Source: JAWXVD01 sp044425705 (GTDB lineage: Bacteria; Bacillota; Clostridia; Lachnospirales; Lachnospiraceae). Taken from it: DNA of 49,498 nt. A program made the position numbers and the translations under genes. Under the pieces are notes generated by a model. That model saw nothing but the letters and a program-made list of their open reading frames with translations, searched no databases and was not told the DNA's origin. The stretch is from assembly GCA_044425705.1 (NCBI GenBank), contig JAWXVD010000012.1, positions 1 through 49,498 on the forward strand, given 5' to 3'. Positions 1 through 7,642 of this stretch are shown here, in pieces; position 1 is the stretch's first letter, and each line of letters opens with the position of its first letter.

Positions 1-1
1 G

Positions 2-1783
2 CCTGTGATATTAAGTGGTCGTGACATGATTGGTCAAGCACAAACAGGTACAGGTAAAACAGCCGCATTTGGTATTCCATTAATTCAATTAGTGGATGTA
101 GATAATAGAAATTTACAAGCGATAGTTCTTTGTCCAACAAGAGAACTTGCAATTCAAGCAGCAGAAGAAATGCGTAGATTCGCAAAATTTATGCATGGAA
201 TCAAAATCCTACCTATTTATGGTGGACAGGATATTACAAAGCAAATTAGATCATTAAAAGGTGAAGTACAAATCGTAGTTGGTACACCTGGCCGTGTAAT
301 GGATCATATGCGTCGTCATACTTTAAAATTAGATCATGTAAAAATGATGGTATTGGATGAAGCAGATGAAATGTTAAACATGGGATTTAGAGAAGATATT
401 GAGACAATCTTGGCGGATATTCCACAAGAACATCAAACTGCATTGTTTTCAGCAACTATGCCAAAACCGATTATGGATATTACAAAAACATATCAACATG
501 ATGCAGTATTGGTGAAAGTTGCAGCAAAAGAATTAACAATCCCATTGGTTAAACAATATTATTATGAAGTAAAAGGGAAAAATAAATTAGAAGTAACTTG
601 TCGTTTAATGGACTATTATCAACCAAAACGTTCTTTGATTTTCTGTAATACGAAGAGAATGGTAGATGAATTAGCTGAAAGCTTAAAAGGTAGAGGATAT
701 TTTGCAGAAGGTCTTCACGGTGATTTATCTCAAAATCAGAGAGATACTGTTATGAATCGTTTTAGAACGGGAACAGCTGATATTTTAATTGCTACTGATG
801 TAGCAGCTAGAGGAATCGACGTTGATGATGTAGAGGCAGTATTCAACTATGATGTACCACAAGATATTGAATACTATGTTCACCGTATCGGAAGAACTGG
901 TCGTGCAGGAAGAAAAGGTCGTTCTTTTACACTTGTAGTAGGCCGTGAAATTTATAAGGTTCGTGAAATAGAACAAATCTGTAAAACAAAAATCAAGGCT
1001 AGAACAGTACCTTCAGCAGCTGATATTACAGCCGTTAAAGCAGAAAAAACATTAGGCGAAGTACTAGATATTTTAAAAGATAACGATATGCAAAAAATGA
1101 TTAAGATTATTGAGCAGAAGTTAAATGATGAAGATATTACAGCTATCGAATTAGCAGCAGCTTTTCTTAAAAAACATATGGGCGAAGAGATTGAGGATAT
1201 TCCAGTTGAGACATACTCTGATAGACGACGTGGACGTTATGGTAAAGATGATCGTGGCGGAAGAAGAGATGGACGCAGAGATGACCGCGGTGGAAGAAAT
1301 GATCGTTCTAAGCGAGATGGAAAATCATACGGAAGAGACGATCGTTCTAAACGTGATGGAAGATCTTATGATAGAGATGATCGTTCTAAACGCGAAGGAA
1401 AACCTTATGATAGAGATGATCGTTCTAAACGTGATGGAAGATCTTATGATAGAGATGATCGTTCTAAACGCGAAGGAAAACCTTATGATAGAGATGATCG
1501 TTTGAAGCGTGATAGAAAATCATATGATAAAGACGATAAATCAAAACGTGATAAGAAATTTACAGAAAAAGATGGTGTAGCGAAACAAGATAAAGGTTAT
1601 TTTTCAAAGAAAAATGATGATAAAAAGCATCCTTTCTCAAAATTTAGTGAAGAAAAAAAATCTAAAAAGAGATTTGATACTTCAACAGAAGATGGAAAAA
1701 GAGCTAGAAAAAATAGTGATAAGAAATTCGATAGACCAGATGAAAAAGTAAAAAAGAAAAAGCGTGCAGAAGTGCAAGCATAG
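2..1783 (+). CDS. DEAD-box ATP-dependent RNA helicase, 5' end cut off by the window
   Basis: ATP-dependent RNA helicase that unwinds structured RNA, probably in ribosome assembly or mRNA turnover. The reading frame is open from base 2, so the N-terminus including the Q motif is outside the window. Visible motifs in order: AQTGTGKT (motif I), PTRELA (Ia), TPGR, DEAD, SAT, then in RecA domain 2 ATDVAARGID and HRIGRTGR. After the core and a short helical linker, the last ~190 residues are a very basic, low-complexity tail with 13-residue repeats (DDRSKRDGRSYDR type) that then becomes Lys-rich. Such tails in CshA/DeaD-type helicases bind RNA non-specifically. A hairpin terminator follows the stop. 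The family is certain; assignment to CshA, CsdA/DeaD or another subgroup is not. Confidence 0.95.
   Translation, partial: PVILSGRDMIGQAQTGTGKTAAFGIPLIQLVDVDNRNLQAIVLCPTRELAIQAAEEMRRFAKFMHGIKILPIYGGQDITKQIRSLKGEVQIVVGTPGRVMDHMRRHTLKLDHVKMMVLDEADEMLNMGFREDIETILADIPQEHQTALFSATMPKPIMDITKTYQHDAVLVKVAAKELTIPLVKQYYYEVKGKNKLEVTCRLMDYYQPKRSLIFCNTKRMVDELAESLKGRGYFAEGLHGDLSQNQRDTVMNRFRTGTADILIATDVAARGIDVDDVEAVFNYDVPQDIEYYVHRIGRTGRAGRKGRSFTLVVGREIYKVREIEQICKTKIKARTVPSAADITAVKAEKTLGEVLDILKDNDMQKMIKIIEQKLNDEDITAIELAAAFLKKHMGEEIEDIPVETYSDRRRGRYGKDDRGGRRDGRRDDRGGRNDRSKRDGKSYGRDDRSKRDGRSYDRDDRSKREGKPYDRDDRSKRDGRSYDRDDRSKREGKPYDRDDRLKRDRKSYDKDDKSKRDKKFTEKDGVAKQDKGYFSKKNDDKKHPFSKFSEEKKSKKRFDTSTEDGKRARKNSDKKFDRPDEKVKKKKRAEVQA
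1301..1534 (+). repeat. 39-nt/78-nt coding tandem repeats in the helicase tail
   Basis: Six consecutive 39-nt units encode 13-residue RNA-binding-type repeats. Units 2-3 (1340-1417) and 4-5 (1418-1495) form a 78-nt sequence present twice with no differences. The flanking units (1301-1339 and 1496-1534) are diverged. All units keep the frame, so copy-number changes would lengthen or shorten the basic tail without disrupting the protein. Confidence 0.9.
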
Positions 1784-1845
1784 GTGAAAAGATATTTCTT
1801 ATTTTTAGGAAATAGTATAACAATTTATAAGCTATAATATTCAAA

Positions 1846-1890
1846 GTGGACCACAGTTAATGAGAGTTTTCTCAGAAGCTGTGGCCTTTT
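1846..1890 (+). terminator. Terminator of the helicase gene
   Basis: CCACAG at 1851-1856 pairs with CTGTGG at 1879-1884. The stem is extended by GG/CC across a bulge and has an inner TGAGA/TCTCA stem. TTTT follows at 1887. It lies about 65 nt after the helicase stop and before the arsR promoter. Confidence 0.65.
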
Positions 1891-1930
1891 CAATATATTG
1901 GTATTTACTTATAGTTTTAAGAATGTTGAT

Positions 1931-1982
1931 ATCAAAAAAAATTGATTTAAGCATTGACATTTCGAAACTTAAAGTATACAAT
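1931..1982 (+). promoter_or_regulatory. arsR promoter with probable ArsR operator
   Basis: A TTGACA -35 box (1954-1959) and a TACAAT -10 box (1977-1982) are separated by 17 nt, 35 nt upstream of arsR. An inverted repeat of the type ATCAAA-N-TTGAT (1931-1946) lies just upstream of the -35. A very similar inverted repeat is found at 2365-2380 ahead of another TTGACA, which supports a shared operator. Use by ArsR is inferred. Confidence 0.6.
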
Positions 1983-2017
1983 AGTCATATAAAATAAATT
2001 TGATTTGAGGTGCTGTT

Positions 2018-2326
2018 ATGATTGAAAATGCTGAAATAGCAAAAGTTTTTAAAGCTCTTTGCGATGAAAACAGAGTTTCTATTATAAAATTTTTACAATC
2101 GGGTGAAAAATGCGCCTGTAATATCTCGGAGGAGCTTGATATTGCGCAATCCAAACTGTCCTACCATATGAAGATATTATGCGAGTCAGGTTTGGTGGAA
2201 AGCTGGTATGTGGGTAAATGGACACATTATCAAATCAGTAAGCAAGGTGGTCAAGTTGCAATCAATTTATTGCAAGAATTGATTGCAGTGACAACCAGTA
2301 GTGTGTCTACTTGTCGCAATCAATAA
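2018..2326 (+). CDS. arsR: ArsR/SmtB-family metalloregulator
   Basis: Winged-helix repressor of about 102 residues, the usual length for the family. It would repress its own operon and release DNA when it binds arsenite or a related thiophilic metal(loid). Cys32-Ala-Cys34 lies at the start of the DNA-recognition region, where classical As(III)-sensing ArsR proteins carry the CxC ligand pair (motif CVC). The recognition helix follows in AQSKLSYHMKILCESGLV. A GAGGTG Shine-Dalgarno lies 7 nt before the ATG. The permease, thioredoxin-like and arsenate reductase genes that follow on the same strand support arsenic as inducer. Antimonite or another metal is not excluded. Confidence 0.88.
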   Translation: MIENAEIAKVFKALCDENRVSIIKFLQSGEKCACNISEELDIAQSKLSYHMKILCESGLVESWYVGKWTHYQISKQGGQVAINLLQELIAVTTSSVSTCRNQ

Positions 2327-2353
2327 TTACTATCCAATGTGATGGTTTTTATT

Positions 2354-2398
2354 TTGATTAATACATCAAAAATATTTGATTTAGCGAGGATATTGACA
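2354..2398 (+). promoter_or_regulatory. Second operator-like inverted repeat and -35 box before the permease
   Basis: The inverted repeat ATCAAAAATATTTGAT (2365-2380) and TTGACA (2393-2398) reproduce the arrangement ahead of arsR. An overlapping TTGAT/ATCAA pair (2354-2369) also exists. No convincing -10 box is visible 17 nt downstream, so this may be an auxiliary ArsR site rather than an independent promoter. Confidence 0.4.
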
Positions 2399-2453
2399 AT
2401 TTGTACAGTAGACTTCAAAGTTGTTAAACGAAAAGAAAGAGAGAGTTATTTTT

Positions 2454-3470
2454 ATGATGGAAATATTGAAAACAGCTTGGGACTTTTTTCAAAATCAGAT
2501 TTTGGGAATGTCTTGGCTCAACACAGGAATTGGAGATTTATTAACATCAATAGGGCTTGATATTGACGGTTCTATCGGTGGAAGTATTCATTTTTTTATC
2601 TATGACGTTATTAAAATCACAATTTTACTTTGCACTTTGATTTTTGTAATTTCATATATTCAGAGTTTCTTTCCACCAGAGAGAAGTAAACAGATACTAA
2701 GTAAATTCGAAGGTATTTGGGCCAGTATAGTTTCAGCACTATTGGGAACTGTAACACCATTTTGTTCTTGTTCTTCAATTCCTTTATTTATGGGCTTTAC
2801 CAGTGCAGGACTTCCAATTGGTGTCACTTTTAGTTTTTTAATTTCCTCCCCAATGGTGGATTTAGGTTCTCTTGTATTATTAATGAGTATTTTTGGATGG
2901 AAGGTTGCCATTGTCTACGTTGTTTTAGGTTTAGTAATTGCGGTGCTCGGTGGTACATTGCTTGATAAATTAGGTATGGAACGTTATGTGGAAGATTTCA
3001 TTTTAAATGCTGGGAGTGTGGATATTGAATCACCAACTCTTACGAAAAAAGAGAGAGCCTCTTATGCTAAAGAACAGGTAGTGGCTACTTTTAAAAAGGT
3101 ATTTCCGTATATCTTAATAGGTGTTGGAATCGGAGCAATCATTCACAACTGGATTCCACAATCTGTCATTGAAACTGTTCTGGGAAGTAATAATCCCTTT
3201 GGTGTTATTCTTGCAACGCTTGTTGGTGTGCCAATGTACGCAGATATTTTTGGAACCATCCCTGTTGCCGAAGCACTCCTTGTAAAAGGTGCTCAGCTAG
3301 GTACAATTTTAAGCTTTATGATGGCTGTTACCACACTTAGTTTACCATCGATGATTATGCTTAAAAAAGCGATTAAGCCTAAACTTTTGGGGGCATTTAT
3401 AGCAATTTGTGCAGGTGGTATTATTATCGTAGGTTACTTCTTCAATGCAATTCAATATTTATTGGTATAG
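2454..3470 (+). CDS. COG0701/DUF318 permease (ArsP-like efflux permease)
   Basis: Integral membrane permease of about 338 residues, expected to export an arsenical or a thiophilic metal across the cytoplasmic membrane. The family hallmark TPFCSCSSIPLF, with two cysteines in a membrane segment, is present, followed by GLPIGVTFSFLISSPMVD. A second half begins near KVFPYILIGVGIGAIIH, giving the usual two blocks of helices separated by a charged loop (KKERASYAKEQ). ATG at 2454 is preferred over an upstream TTG (2421) because a purine-rich GAAAGAGAGAG sequence precedes it; ATG 2457 is an alternative. The arsR, thioredoxin-like and arsC neighbours favour arsenic. ArsP members export trivalent organoarsenicals and other COG0701 members Cu/Zn, so the substrate is unresolved. 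Confidence 0.85.
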   Translation: MMEILKTAWDFFQNQILGMSWLNTGIGDLLTSIGLDIDGSIGGSIHFFIYDVIKITILLCTLIFVISYIQSFFPPERSKQILSKFEGIWASIVSALLGTVTPFCSCSSIPLFMGFTSAGLPIGVTFSFLISSPMVDLGSLVLLMSIFGWKVAIVYVVLGLVIAVLGGTLLDKLGMERYVEDFILNAGSVDIESPTLTKKERASYAKEQVVATFKKVFPYILIGVGIGAIIHNWIPQSVIETVLGSNNPFGVILATLVGVPMYADIFGTIPVAEALLVKGAQLGTILSFMMAVTTLSLPSMIMLKKAIKPKLLGAFIAICAGGIIIVGYFFNAIQYLLV

Positions 3471-3476
3471 GACATA

Positions 3477-3551
3477 ATGAAAAACAACAAATTACTAAAA
3501 AACTCATTCCACATATTGATGATAGTAGGTATCGCTTGTATCTGGCTATGA
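3477..3551 (+). CDS. Possible 24-residue membrane peptide in the ars operon
   Basis: A short frame starting 7 nt after the permease stop encodes MKNNKLLKNSF followed by a hydrophobic stretch (HILMIVGIACIWL), so it looks like a lone basic-N-terminus transmembrane helix. After the TGA the same frame continues with a few codons (FGLVFKCST), so it could also be the start of a decayed longer gene. The Shine-Dalgarno is weak. I do not recognise a family; the call rests only on position and hydrophobicity. Confidence 0.25.
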   Translation: MKNNKLLKNSFHILMIVGIACIWL

Positions 3552-3625
3552 TTCGGATTAGTTTTTAAATGTTCTACTTAGCATTTTAATTAAAAATATG
3601 AAATAAATTTTAGGAGGAAATTATT

Positions 3626-3985
3626 ATGGCATTATTTAATTTTGGTAAGAAAAAAGAAGAAGAAAAAGTTCCTTGTTCATGTGGTGGAATGTGTACTTCA
3701 GAGGAAATTGCAGCAAAAGAGCAAGCTACAAAAGAAGCAGTATCCAGTGTAAAAGTTCTTGGTGGTGGCTGTGCAAAATGTAATGAGCTTGAAGCTTCTA
3801 CGGTTGCGGCGTTAACGGAGCTTGGCATGGATACTTCCATCGAACACATTACAGATTTTTCTGTTATAGCAACCTATGGTGTCATGTCTACACCTGCACT
3901 TGTGGTAGATGGTAAGGTTGTATCGACGGGTAAAGTCTTGAAAAAAGATGATGTGATGGCAATTTTAAAGAAAGAGCGTGGATAA
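3626..3985 (+). CDS. Thioredoxin-like small disulfide protein (TM0996/MTH895 type)
   Basis: Cytoplasmic redox protein of 119 residues. The C-terminal ~75 residues form a minimal thioredoxin fold with Cys49-Ala-Lys-Cys52 in VLGGGCAKCNELE and the cis-proline region STPALVVDGKVV. The N-terminal ~35 residues are unusual: a basic stretch (FGKKKEEEK) and three more cysteines (C17, C19, C23; PCSCGGMC) that could form a metal or thiol site. AGGAGG lies a few bases before the ATG. In COG0701 permease operons such proteins are common partners. Here it could reduce ArsC or hand a bound metalloid to the permease; both roles are inferred. Confidence 0.85.
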   Translation: MALFNFGKKKEEEKVPCSCGGMCTSEEIAAKEQATKEAVSSVKVLGGGCAKCNELEASTVAALTELGMDTSIEHITDFSVIATYGVMSTPALVVDGKVVSTGKVLKKDDVMAILKKERG

Positions 3986-4026
3986 ACAATACAAAATATT
4001 GGTTAAAAAGGAAATGGAGAAGAAAA

Positions 4027-4479
4027 ATGAGTGAAAATATGTATCCAGTTAATAATGATAATTGTAAACTAGAATTAAAATGTGATGGCAAACCAAAAGT
4101 TGCCTTTGTGTGCAATCATAATTCTTGTCGAAGTCAAATTGCTGAAGCACTTGGAAAGCTACTAGCTTCTGATGTGTTTGACAGCTATTCAGCAGGTACA
4201 ATTATTAAAAATCAGATTAATCAAGATGCAGTCCGCATGATGAAAGAAGTGCATAATATTGATATGGAAGCAACACAATTCAATAAAAGATTAGACGAGA
4301 TTCCAGCACCAGACGTTGTGATTTTTATGGGTTGCAATGTAAGTTGTCCAAATCTTCGTGGACAGCATGTAGAAAACTGGGGGCTTGATGATCCAAGTGG
4401 TATGAGCGATGATGTTTTTAAGGAAACGATTAATTCCATTTATAACAGAGTTATCGAATTAAAAGAGAAACTTCTGTAA
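4027..4479 (+). CDS. arsC: Arsenate reductase, low-molecular-weight phosphatase fold
   Basis: Reduces arsenate to arsenite in the cytoplasm. The CX5R P-loop is Cys29-NHNSC-Arg35 in VAFVCNHNSCRSQIAEAL. The general-acid region is WGLDDPSG near residues 118-125, and two further cysteines in MGCNVSCPNLRGQ are placed like the relay cysteines of thioredoxin-dependent ArsC. At 150 residues it is slightly longer than the ~135 usual, owing to an N-terminal extension. GGAG lies ahead of the ATG. It is the last gene of the arsR-permease-thioredoxin operon, so the nearby thioredoxin-like protein is a plausible reductant. A tyrosine phosphatase role is less likely given the context. Confidence 0.9.
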   Translation: MSENMYPVNNDNCKLELKCDGKPKVAFVCNHNSCRSQIAEALGKLLASDVFDSYSAGTIIKNQINQDAVRMMKEVHNIDMEATQFNKRLDEIPAPDVVIFMGCNVSCPNLRGQHVENWGLDDPSGMSDDVFKETINSIYNRVIELKEKLL

Positions 4480-4503
4480 TTAATAAATTGAAAATGTATG
4501 ATG

Positions 4504-4539
4504 AAAAGTGTAACTGAGCATGTGCAAGGTTACACTTTT
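4504..4539 (+). terminator. Terminator of the ars operon
   Basis: AAAAGTGTAAC (from 4504) pairs with GTTACACTTTT (to 4539) around a 14-nt loop, giving an 11-bp stem ending in a T-run. It sits 24 nt after the arsC stop. Confidence 0.8.
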
Positions 4540-4655
4540 GTTGTATGCAGTTTTTGCTATTTAGCTAAAATTCTATGGTTATTAAGGTATATTTAGGGAA
4601 ATAATAAGGTTGAAAATGTAAAAAAGTAAAAAAAATCATAGAATTGAGAGAAAAT

Positions 4656-6061
4656 ATGGATTTAAAAGAATATGTAGAAGTGTATGGTAATTATAATTTT
4701 ACTGAGAAAAATATGAATGATATTGATTTCTGTATCTTATCACTATTATCATATTTAAAATTTGATGGAATAGTAGGTAAACTACCTGAAAAACACAAGA
4801 ATATTAGTCTATTAGCAATTAGCAAAAAAGAAAATATAAAGCATTTATTTAAAAATGATGTATTTGGAAAAAGTAATGAAGCGTTGTTTTACTTATTAGT
4901 AGAGAGCAATCGATTTAAAAATATAGAAGTAAATTATTATGCCAATATAGTAGATGAATATATGGAAACACAATTTTCTGCAATTACCTGTTTTATTGGT
5001 TCCTATTTAATCATAGTGTATCGAGGTACAGATGAACATATGGTAGGGTGGAGGGAGGATTTTCATATTGCTTTTTCCAAACCTACCATAGGCCATTTGT
5101 TAAGTGCAATGTATTTGGAACAGGTATTGAAGCAGGAAGTAGGGAATGTGATTGTATGTGGACATTCTAAAGGTGGAAATTTAGCTATGTATGCAAGTGC
5201 CCGTATAGAGCTCGTAATGCAGAATCGAATTACAAAAATTTATCTTTATGACAGTCCAGGTTTAAGGAGAGAATTATTGGATACCGATTATTATATTGAG
5301 GCACAGAAAAAAGTAAGAAAAATTGTACCACAATCAACTGTTGTGGGTATGTTTTTACAAAATCAAGAACCTTATATTATCATTAAAAGTTCGGCAATTG
5401 GTGTGTTTCAGCATAATCCTTTTACATGGGAAATTAAGGATGAAAATAAATTTTTAGAAGTAAAAGCCATTGGAAAACGTAGAAATTATTTGAATACTAT
5501 ATTTAATAAATGGATTTTGGCAGTGAAAGAGGAAGAATTAGCAATTTTTATTGAAGTATTGTTTGAAATACTTGAAGGAGTAAGTTTAGTTTCGTTTATA
5601 GAATTATTGGAAAACAAGAAAAAACATCTACCTGAGATAGGAAAAGCTTATGGAAAAATTGATAAATATAAAAGAAATATTATTTATAGAATATGGAAAC
5701 AATATGTGATTATTTTTATAGGGGCAATGCTAATGAAAAAGAAAAAAGAAGAGAATATAGAAATAGAAAATATAAAAGTAGAAAACACAAAAGTAGAAAA
5801 TATAAAAGTAGAAAANNNNNNNNNNNNNNNNNNNNNNNNNNNNNNNNNNNNNNNNNNNNNNNNNNNNNNNNNNNNNNNNNNNNNNNNNNNNNNNNNNNNN
5901 NNNNNNNNNNNNNNNGGAAACAATATGTGATTATTTTTATAGGGGCAATGCTAATGAAAAAGAAAAAAGAAGAGAATATAGAAATAGAAAATATAAAAGT
6001 AGAAAACACAAAAGTAGAAAATATAAAAGTAGAAAATATAAAAGAAGTCTATAGTGACTAG
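4656..6061 (+). CDS. DUF2974 (Mbeg1-like) alpha/beta hydrolase, interrupted by an artificial gap
   Basis: Putative lipase-like serine hydrolase. The nucleophile elbow GHSKGGN places Ser171 in VIVCGHSKGGNLAMYASA, and YRGTDEHMVGWREDF before it is typical of the family. The coding region contains 100 N (5816-5915). The 121 bases before the N (5695-5815) are identical to the 121 after it (5916-6036). Collapsing the duplicate and the N removes 221 bases and restores one frame from 4656 to the TAG at 6059-6061, giving 394 residues. The tail then has a hydrophobic segment (QYVIIFIGAMLM), a KKKKEE stretch and short VENIK-type repeats. ATG 4656 is chosen over TTG 4644 because GAGAG sits just upstream. 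Substrate and physiological role are unknown. Confidence 0.8.
5695..6036. other. Scaffold gap of 100 N flanked by identical 121-bp ends
   Basis: N occupy 5816-5915. Bases 5695-5815 equal 5916-6036 exactly, which is what an unmerged overlap of two contig ends looks like. The duplicate is therefore probably not biological; a true tandem duplication remains a minor alternative. Confidence 0.85.
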
Positions 6062-6062
6062 A

Positions 6063-6839
6063 TTAGAGTAAATGAACAAAAATCAAAATACCATATACGA
6101 TTGGTTGATGAAGCACATAAATAAGTAACGAGTGTCTACCAATGAAAGAAAGAGGTTTTATTTTGATGCTACTAAGTTTTTGGAAGGAGAGATTTTCTTT
6201 CATAATAGGGTAGAAAAAGTAACCCATACTAAACAAGAAGAACCAAGGGAAAAATGAATAGTAATCGGCAGAAATAAAACCTGGAGCCGTAAAACCTAAA
6301 AAAGTCGCAAAATCACCAGTATATAGGATTGAAGGTAGCCTTACCATTTGCAAAAAAGAAAGGGGTTGTATGCCAAATGAAAGAAAAGAAAAATTTAAAT
6401 AGTGTTCATTAACTGGATAGGAAATGATAAATAATAAAATGCAAAACAAAATTCCAATATAGCTAGGGATTTTTTTGAGAAATTGATCTAAGAAAACCAT
6501 AAAAAGCATAGCACTGCCAAGAAACGTAAGGATGCCGAAAAGAATAGGTTCTTCTGGCATAACTATGAGTGTCACTAGGGATACTAAAGCACCACAGAAA
6601 AAGACAATTAGACCATGTTTGATGGGATGTTTACTGATAGGCCAACAGAAGCCTGCTAGAAATATAAAAACAAGACAGATACTTAATTGCCATATAGAAG
6701 CTAAATTAGAGTCAAACCAAGCCCAATCATAATGATAGATATGCACCATATCCCAAGATCCATGATAAAGAATCATACTAATAATAGTGATGCCACGAAT
6801 GCTATCGATGAGATGATACCTAATTGATTTTTCTTCCAT
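6063..6839 (-). CDS. DUF1624/HGSNAT-like membrane acyltransferase
   Basis: Multi-pass membrane protein of 258 residues. The N-terminal signature YHLIDSIRGITIISMILYH, with Arg and His at the start of the first helix, matches the heparan-alpha-glucosaminide N-acetyltransferase-like catalytic domain (DUF1624), and HSLLIYVLHQPIVYG closes the protein as in related acyltransferases. It probably acylates an envelope glycan or lipid, but the substrate is unknown. AGGAG precedes the ATG. The gene lies 22 nt downstream of tRNA-Leu on the same strand with no terminator between, so it is probably on the tRNA transcript. Its stop is 1 nt from the stop of the convergent hydrolase. Confidence 0.8.
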   Translation of the reverse strand: MEEKSIRYHLIDSIRGITIISMILYHGSWDMVHIYHYDWAWFDSNLASIWQLSICLVFIFLAGFCWPISKHPIKHGLIVFFCGALVSLVTLIVMPEEPILFGILTFLGSAMLFMVFLDQFLKKIPSYIGILFCILLFIISYPVNEHYLNFSFLSFGIQPLSFLQMVRLPSILYTGDFATFLGFTAPGFISADYYSFFPWFFLFSMGYFFYPIMKENLSFQKLSSIKIKPLSFIGRHSLLIYVLHQPIVYGILIFVHLL

Positions 6840-6861
6840 AAAAGTTACCTGCTCCTTTGAA

Positions 6862-6944
6862 TGCAGGAAAAGGGACTTGAACCCTCATGATATTGCTATC
6901 ACACGGACCTGAACCGTGCGCGTCTGCCATTCCGCCACTCCTGC
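6862..6944 (-). tRNA. tRNA-Leu (anticodon CAG)
   Basis: An 83-nt class II tRNA read on the minus strand. The 7-bp acceptor stem GCAGGAG/TTCCTGC closes with a final G-T pair. The D-arm starts GCGGAATGGCAG. The 5-bp anticodon stem CACGG/CCGTG carries the loop TTCAGGT, with anticodon CAG at 6909-6911. A long variable arm (TGATAGCAATATCA) and a T-loop TTCAAGT follow. Discriminator A; CCA is not encoded. A consensus promoter lies about 70 nt upstream. Confidence 0.96.
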
Positions 6945-7013
6945 ATGGATAAATGATTCTAAAACGTAACTTTCAGTCTATGGCTGAATAGGTACCTAAA
7001 ATGAATCTATTAC

Positions 7014-7042
7014 ATTATATTTCTTGAGAAAAAAAATGTCAA
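7014..7042 (-). promoter_or_regulatory. Sigma-A promoter for tRNA-Leu
   Basis: On the minus strand TTGACA (7037-7042) and TATAAT (7014-7019) are both perfect matches with a 17-nt spacer. The -35 box ends one base from the stop codon of the VTT-domain gene, so the two transcription units are tightly packed. Confidence 0.85.
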
Positions 7043-7642
7043 TTATAATCCACTCTTTTTAGAAAAATATCGTGACAACCAAGCTAATAAGAGAATAATA
7101 ATAACACACAAAATAAAGTATGCTGGATTCTCAAAAGCGGCGAAAAAGCTATTACCGAAGAGTGTTAGAAAGAAAATCATAAATAATTTTGCACATGAAA
7201 TTGTTATCATATAAACCTTACTATTAAAATCTGATAGGCCAAAGCAAATATTTAGCAATGAGCTGGGCGTGAAAGGGAAAATAGCAATTAGGAATAGGAC
7301 AGTTTGGTTAGAACGATTTACCCAAGCTAGCCCTTTAGCAATTGTCTTTCTTTCTAATACCCAGTGCAGTAGTGATTTTTTGATAATGTTTCTAAAAAAT
7401 AGAAAAACAAGTATCGAGCCTAATGTAGAACCTATCCACGAGTAAATAAATCCTAACAGTGCACCATAAGCACCAATGTTAAATGTAACGATTACTATAA
7501 GTGGTAAAGCAGGAATAAAACTTTCTATCATTGCAAATAAAACTGGTATGACAGGTCCTAATCCCCTATAAGTTGAAAAAATACTTATCCAAAAGTCAAT
7601 AGAAATAAATTCATTGATTATTAGACTGAGCTTTTCTATCAT
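7043..7642 (-). CDS. VTT-domain (TVP38/DedA-like) membrane protein
   Basis: Integral membrane protein of 199 residues. ESFIPALPLIVIVTFNIGAYG is the typical start of the VTT domain. The conserved glycine-rich segment follows as GFIYSWIGSTLGSILVFLFFR, then FPFTPSSLLNICFG. Family members are implicated in lipid scrambling or undecaprenyl-phosphate recycling; the function here is not shown. A start codon near 7642 is accepted although the upstream ribosome-binding site is modest. Its stop lies directly against the promoter of tRNA-Leu. Confidence 0.82.
   Translation of the reverse strand: MIEKLSLIINEFISIDFWISIFSTYRGLGPVIPVLFAMIESFIPALPLIVIVTFNIGAYGALLGFIYSWIGSTLGSILVFLFFRNIIKKSLLHWVLERKTIAKGLAWVNRSNQTVLFLIAIFPFTPSSLLNICFGLSDFNSKVYMITISCAKLFMIFFLTLFGNSFFAAFENPAYFILCVIIILLLAWLSRYFSKKSGL

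Noticed and set aside
1191..1505. Open frame of about 100 codons overlapping the helicase tail
   Set aside because: It is a shadow of the repeat-rich region in another frame; its repetitive MIVLN-type sequence simply mirrors the 39-nt repeats.
3549..3551. In-frame TGA after the 24-codon ars ORF as a selenocysteine codon
   Set aside because: No hairpin suited to a bacterial SECIS follows, and only about nine codons remain before the next stop.
5916..6061. A separate small gene after the first N run
   Set aside because: The frame is the end of the DUF2974 hydrolase once the duplicated 121 bp and the N are collapsed.
6978..6990. CTATGGCTGAATA occurring at 6978 and 14041
   Set aside because: A single 13-mer match in 49 kb of AT-rich DNA is expected by chance and the flanks do not align.
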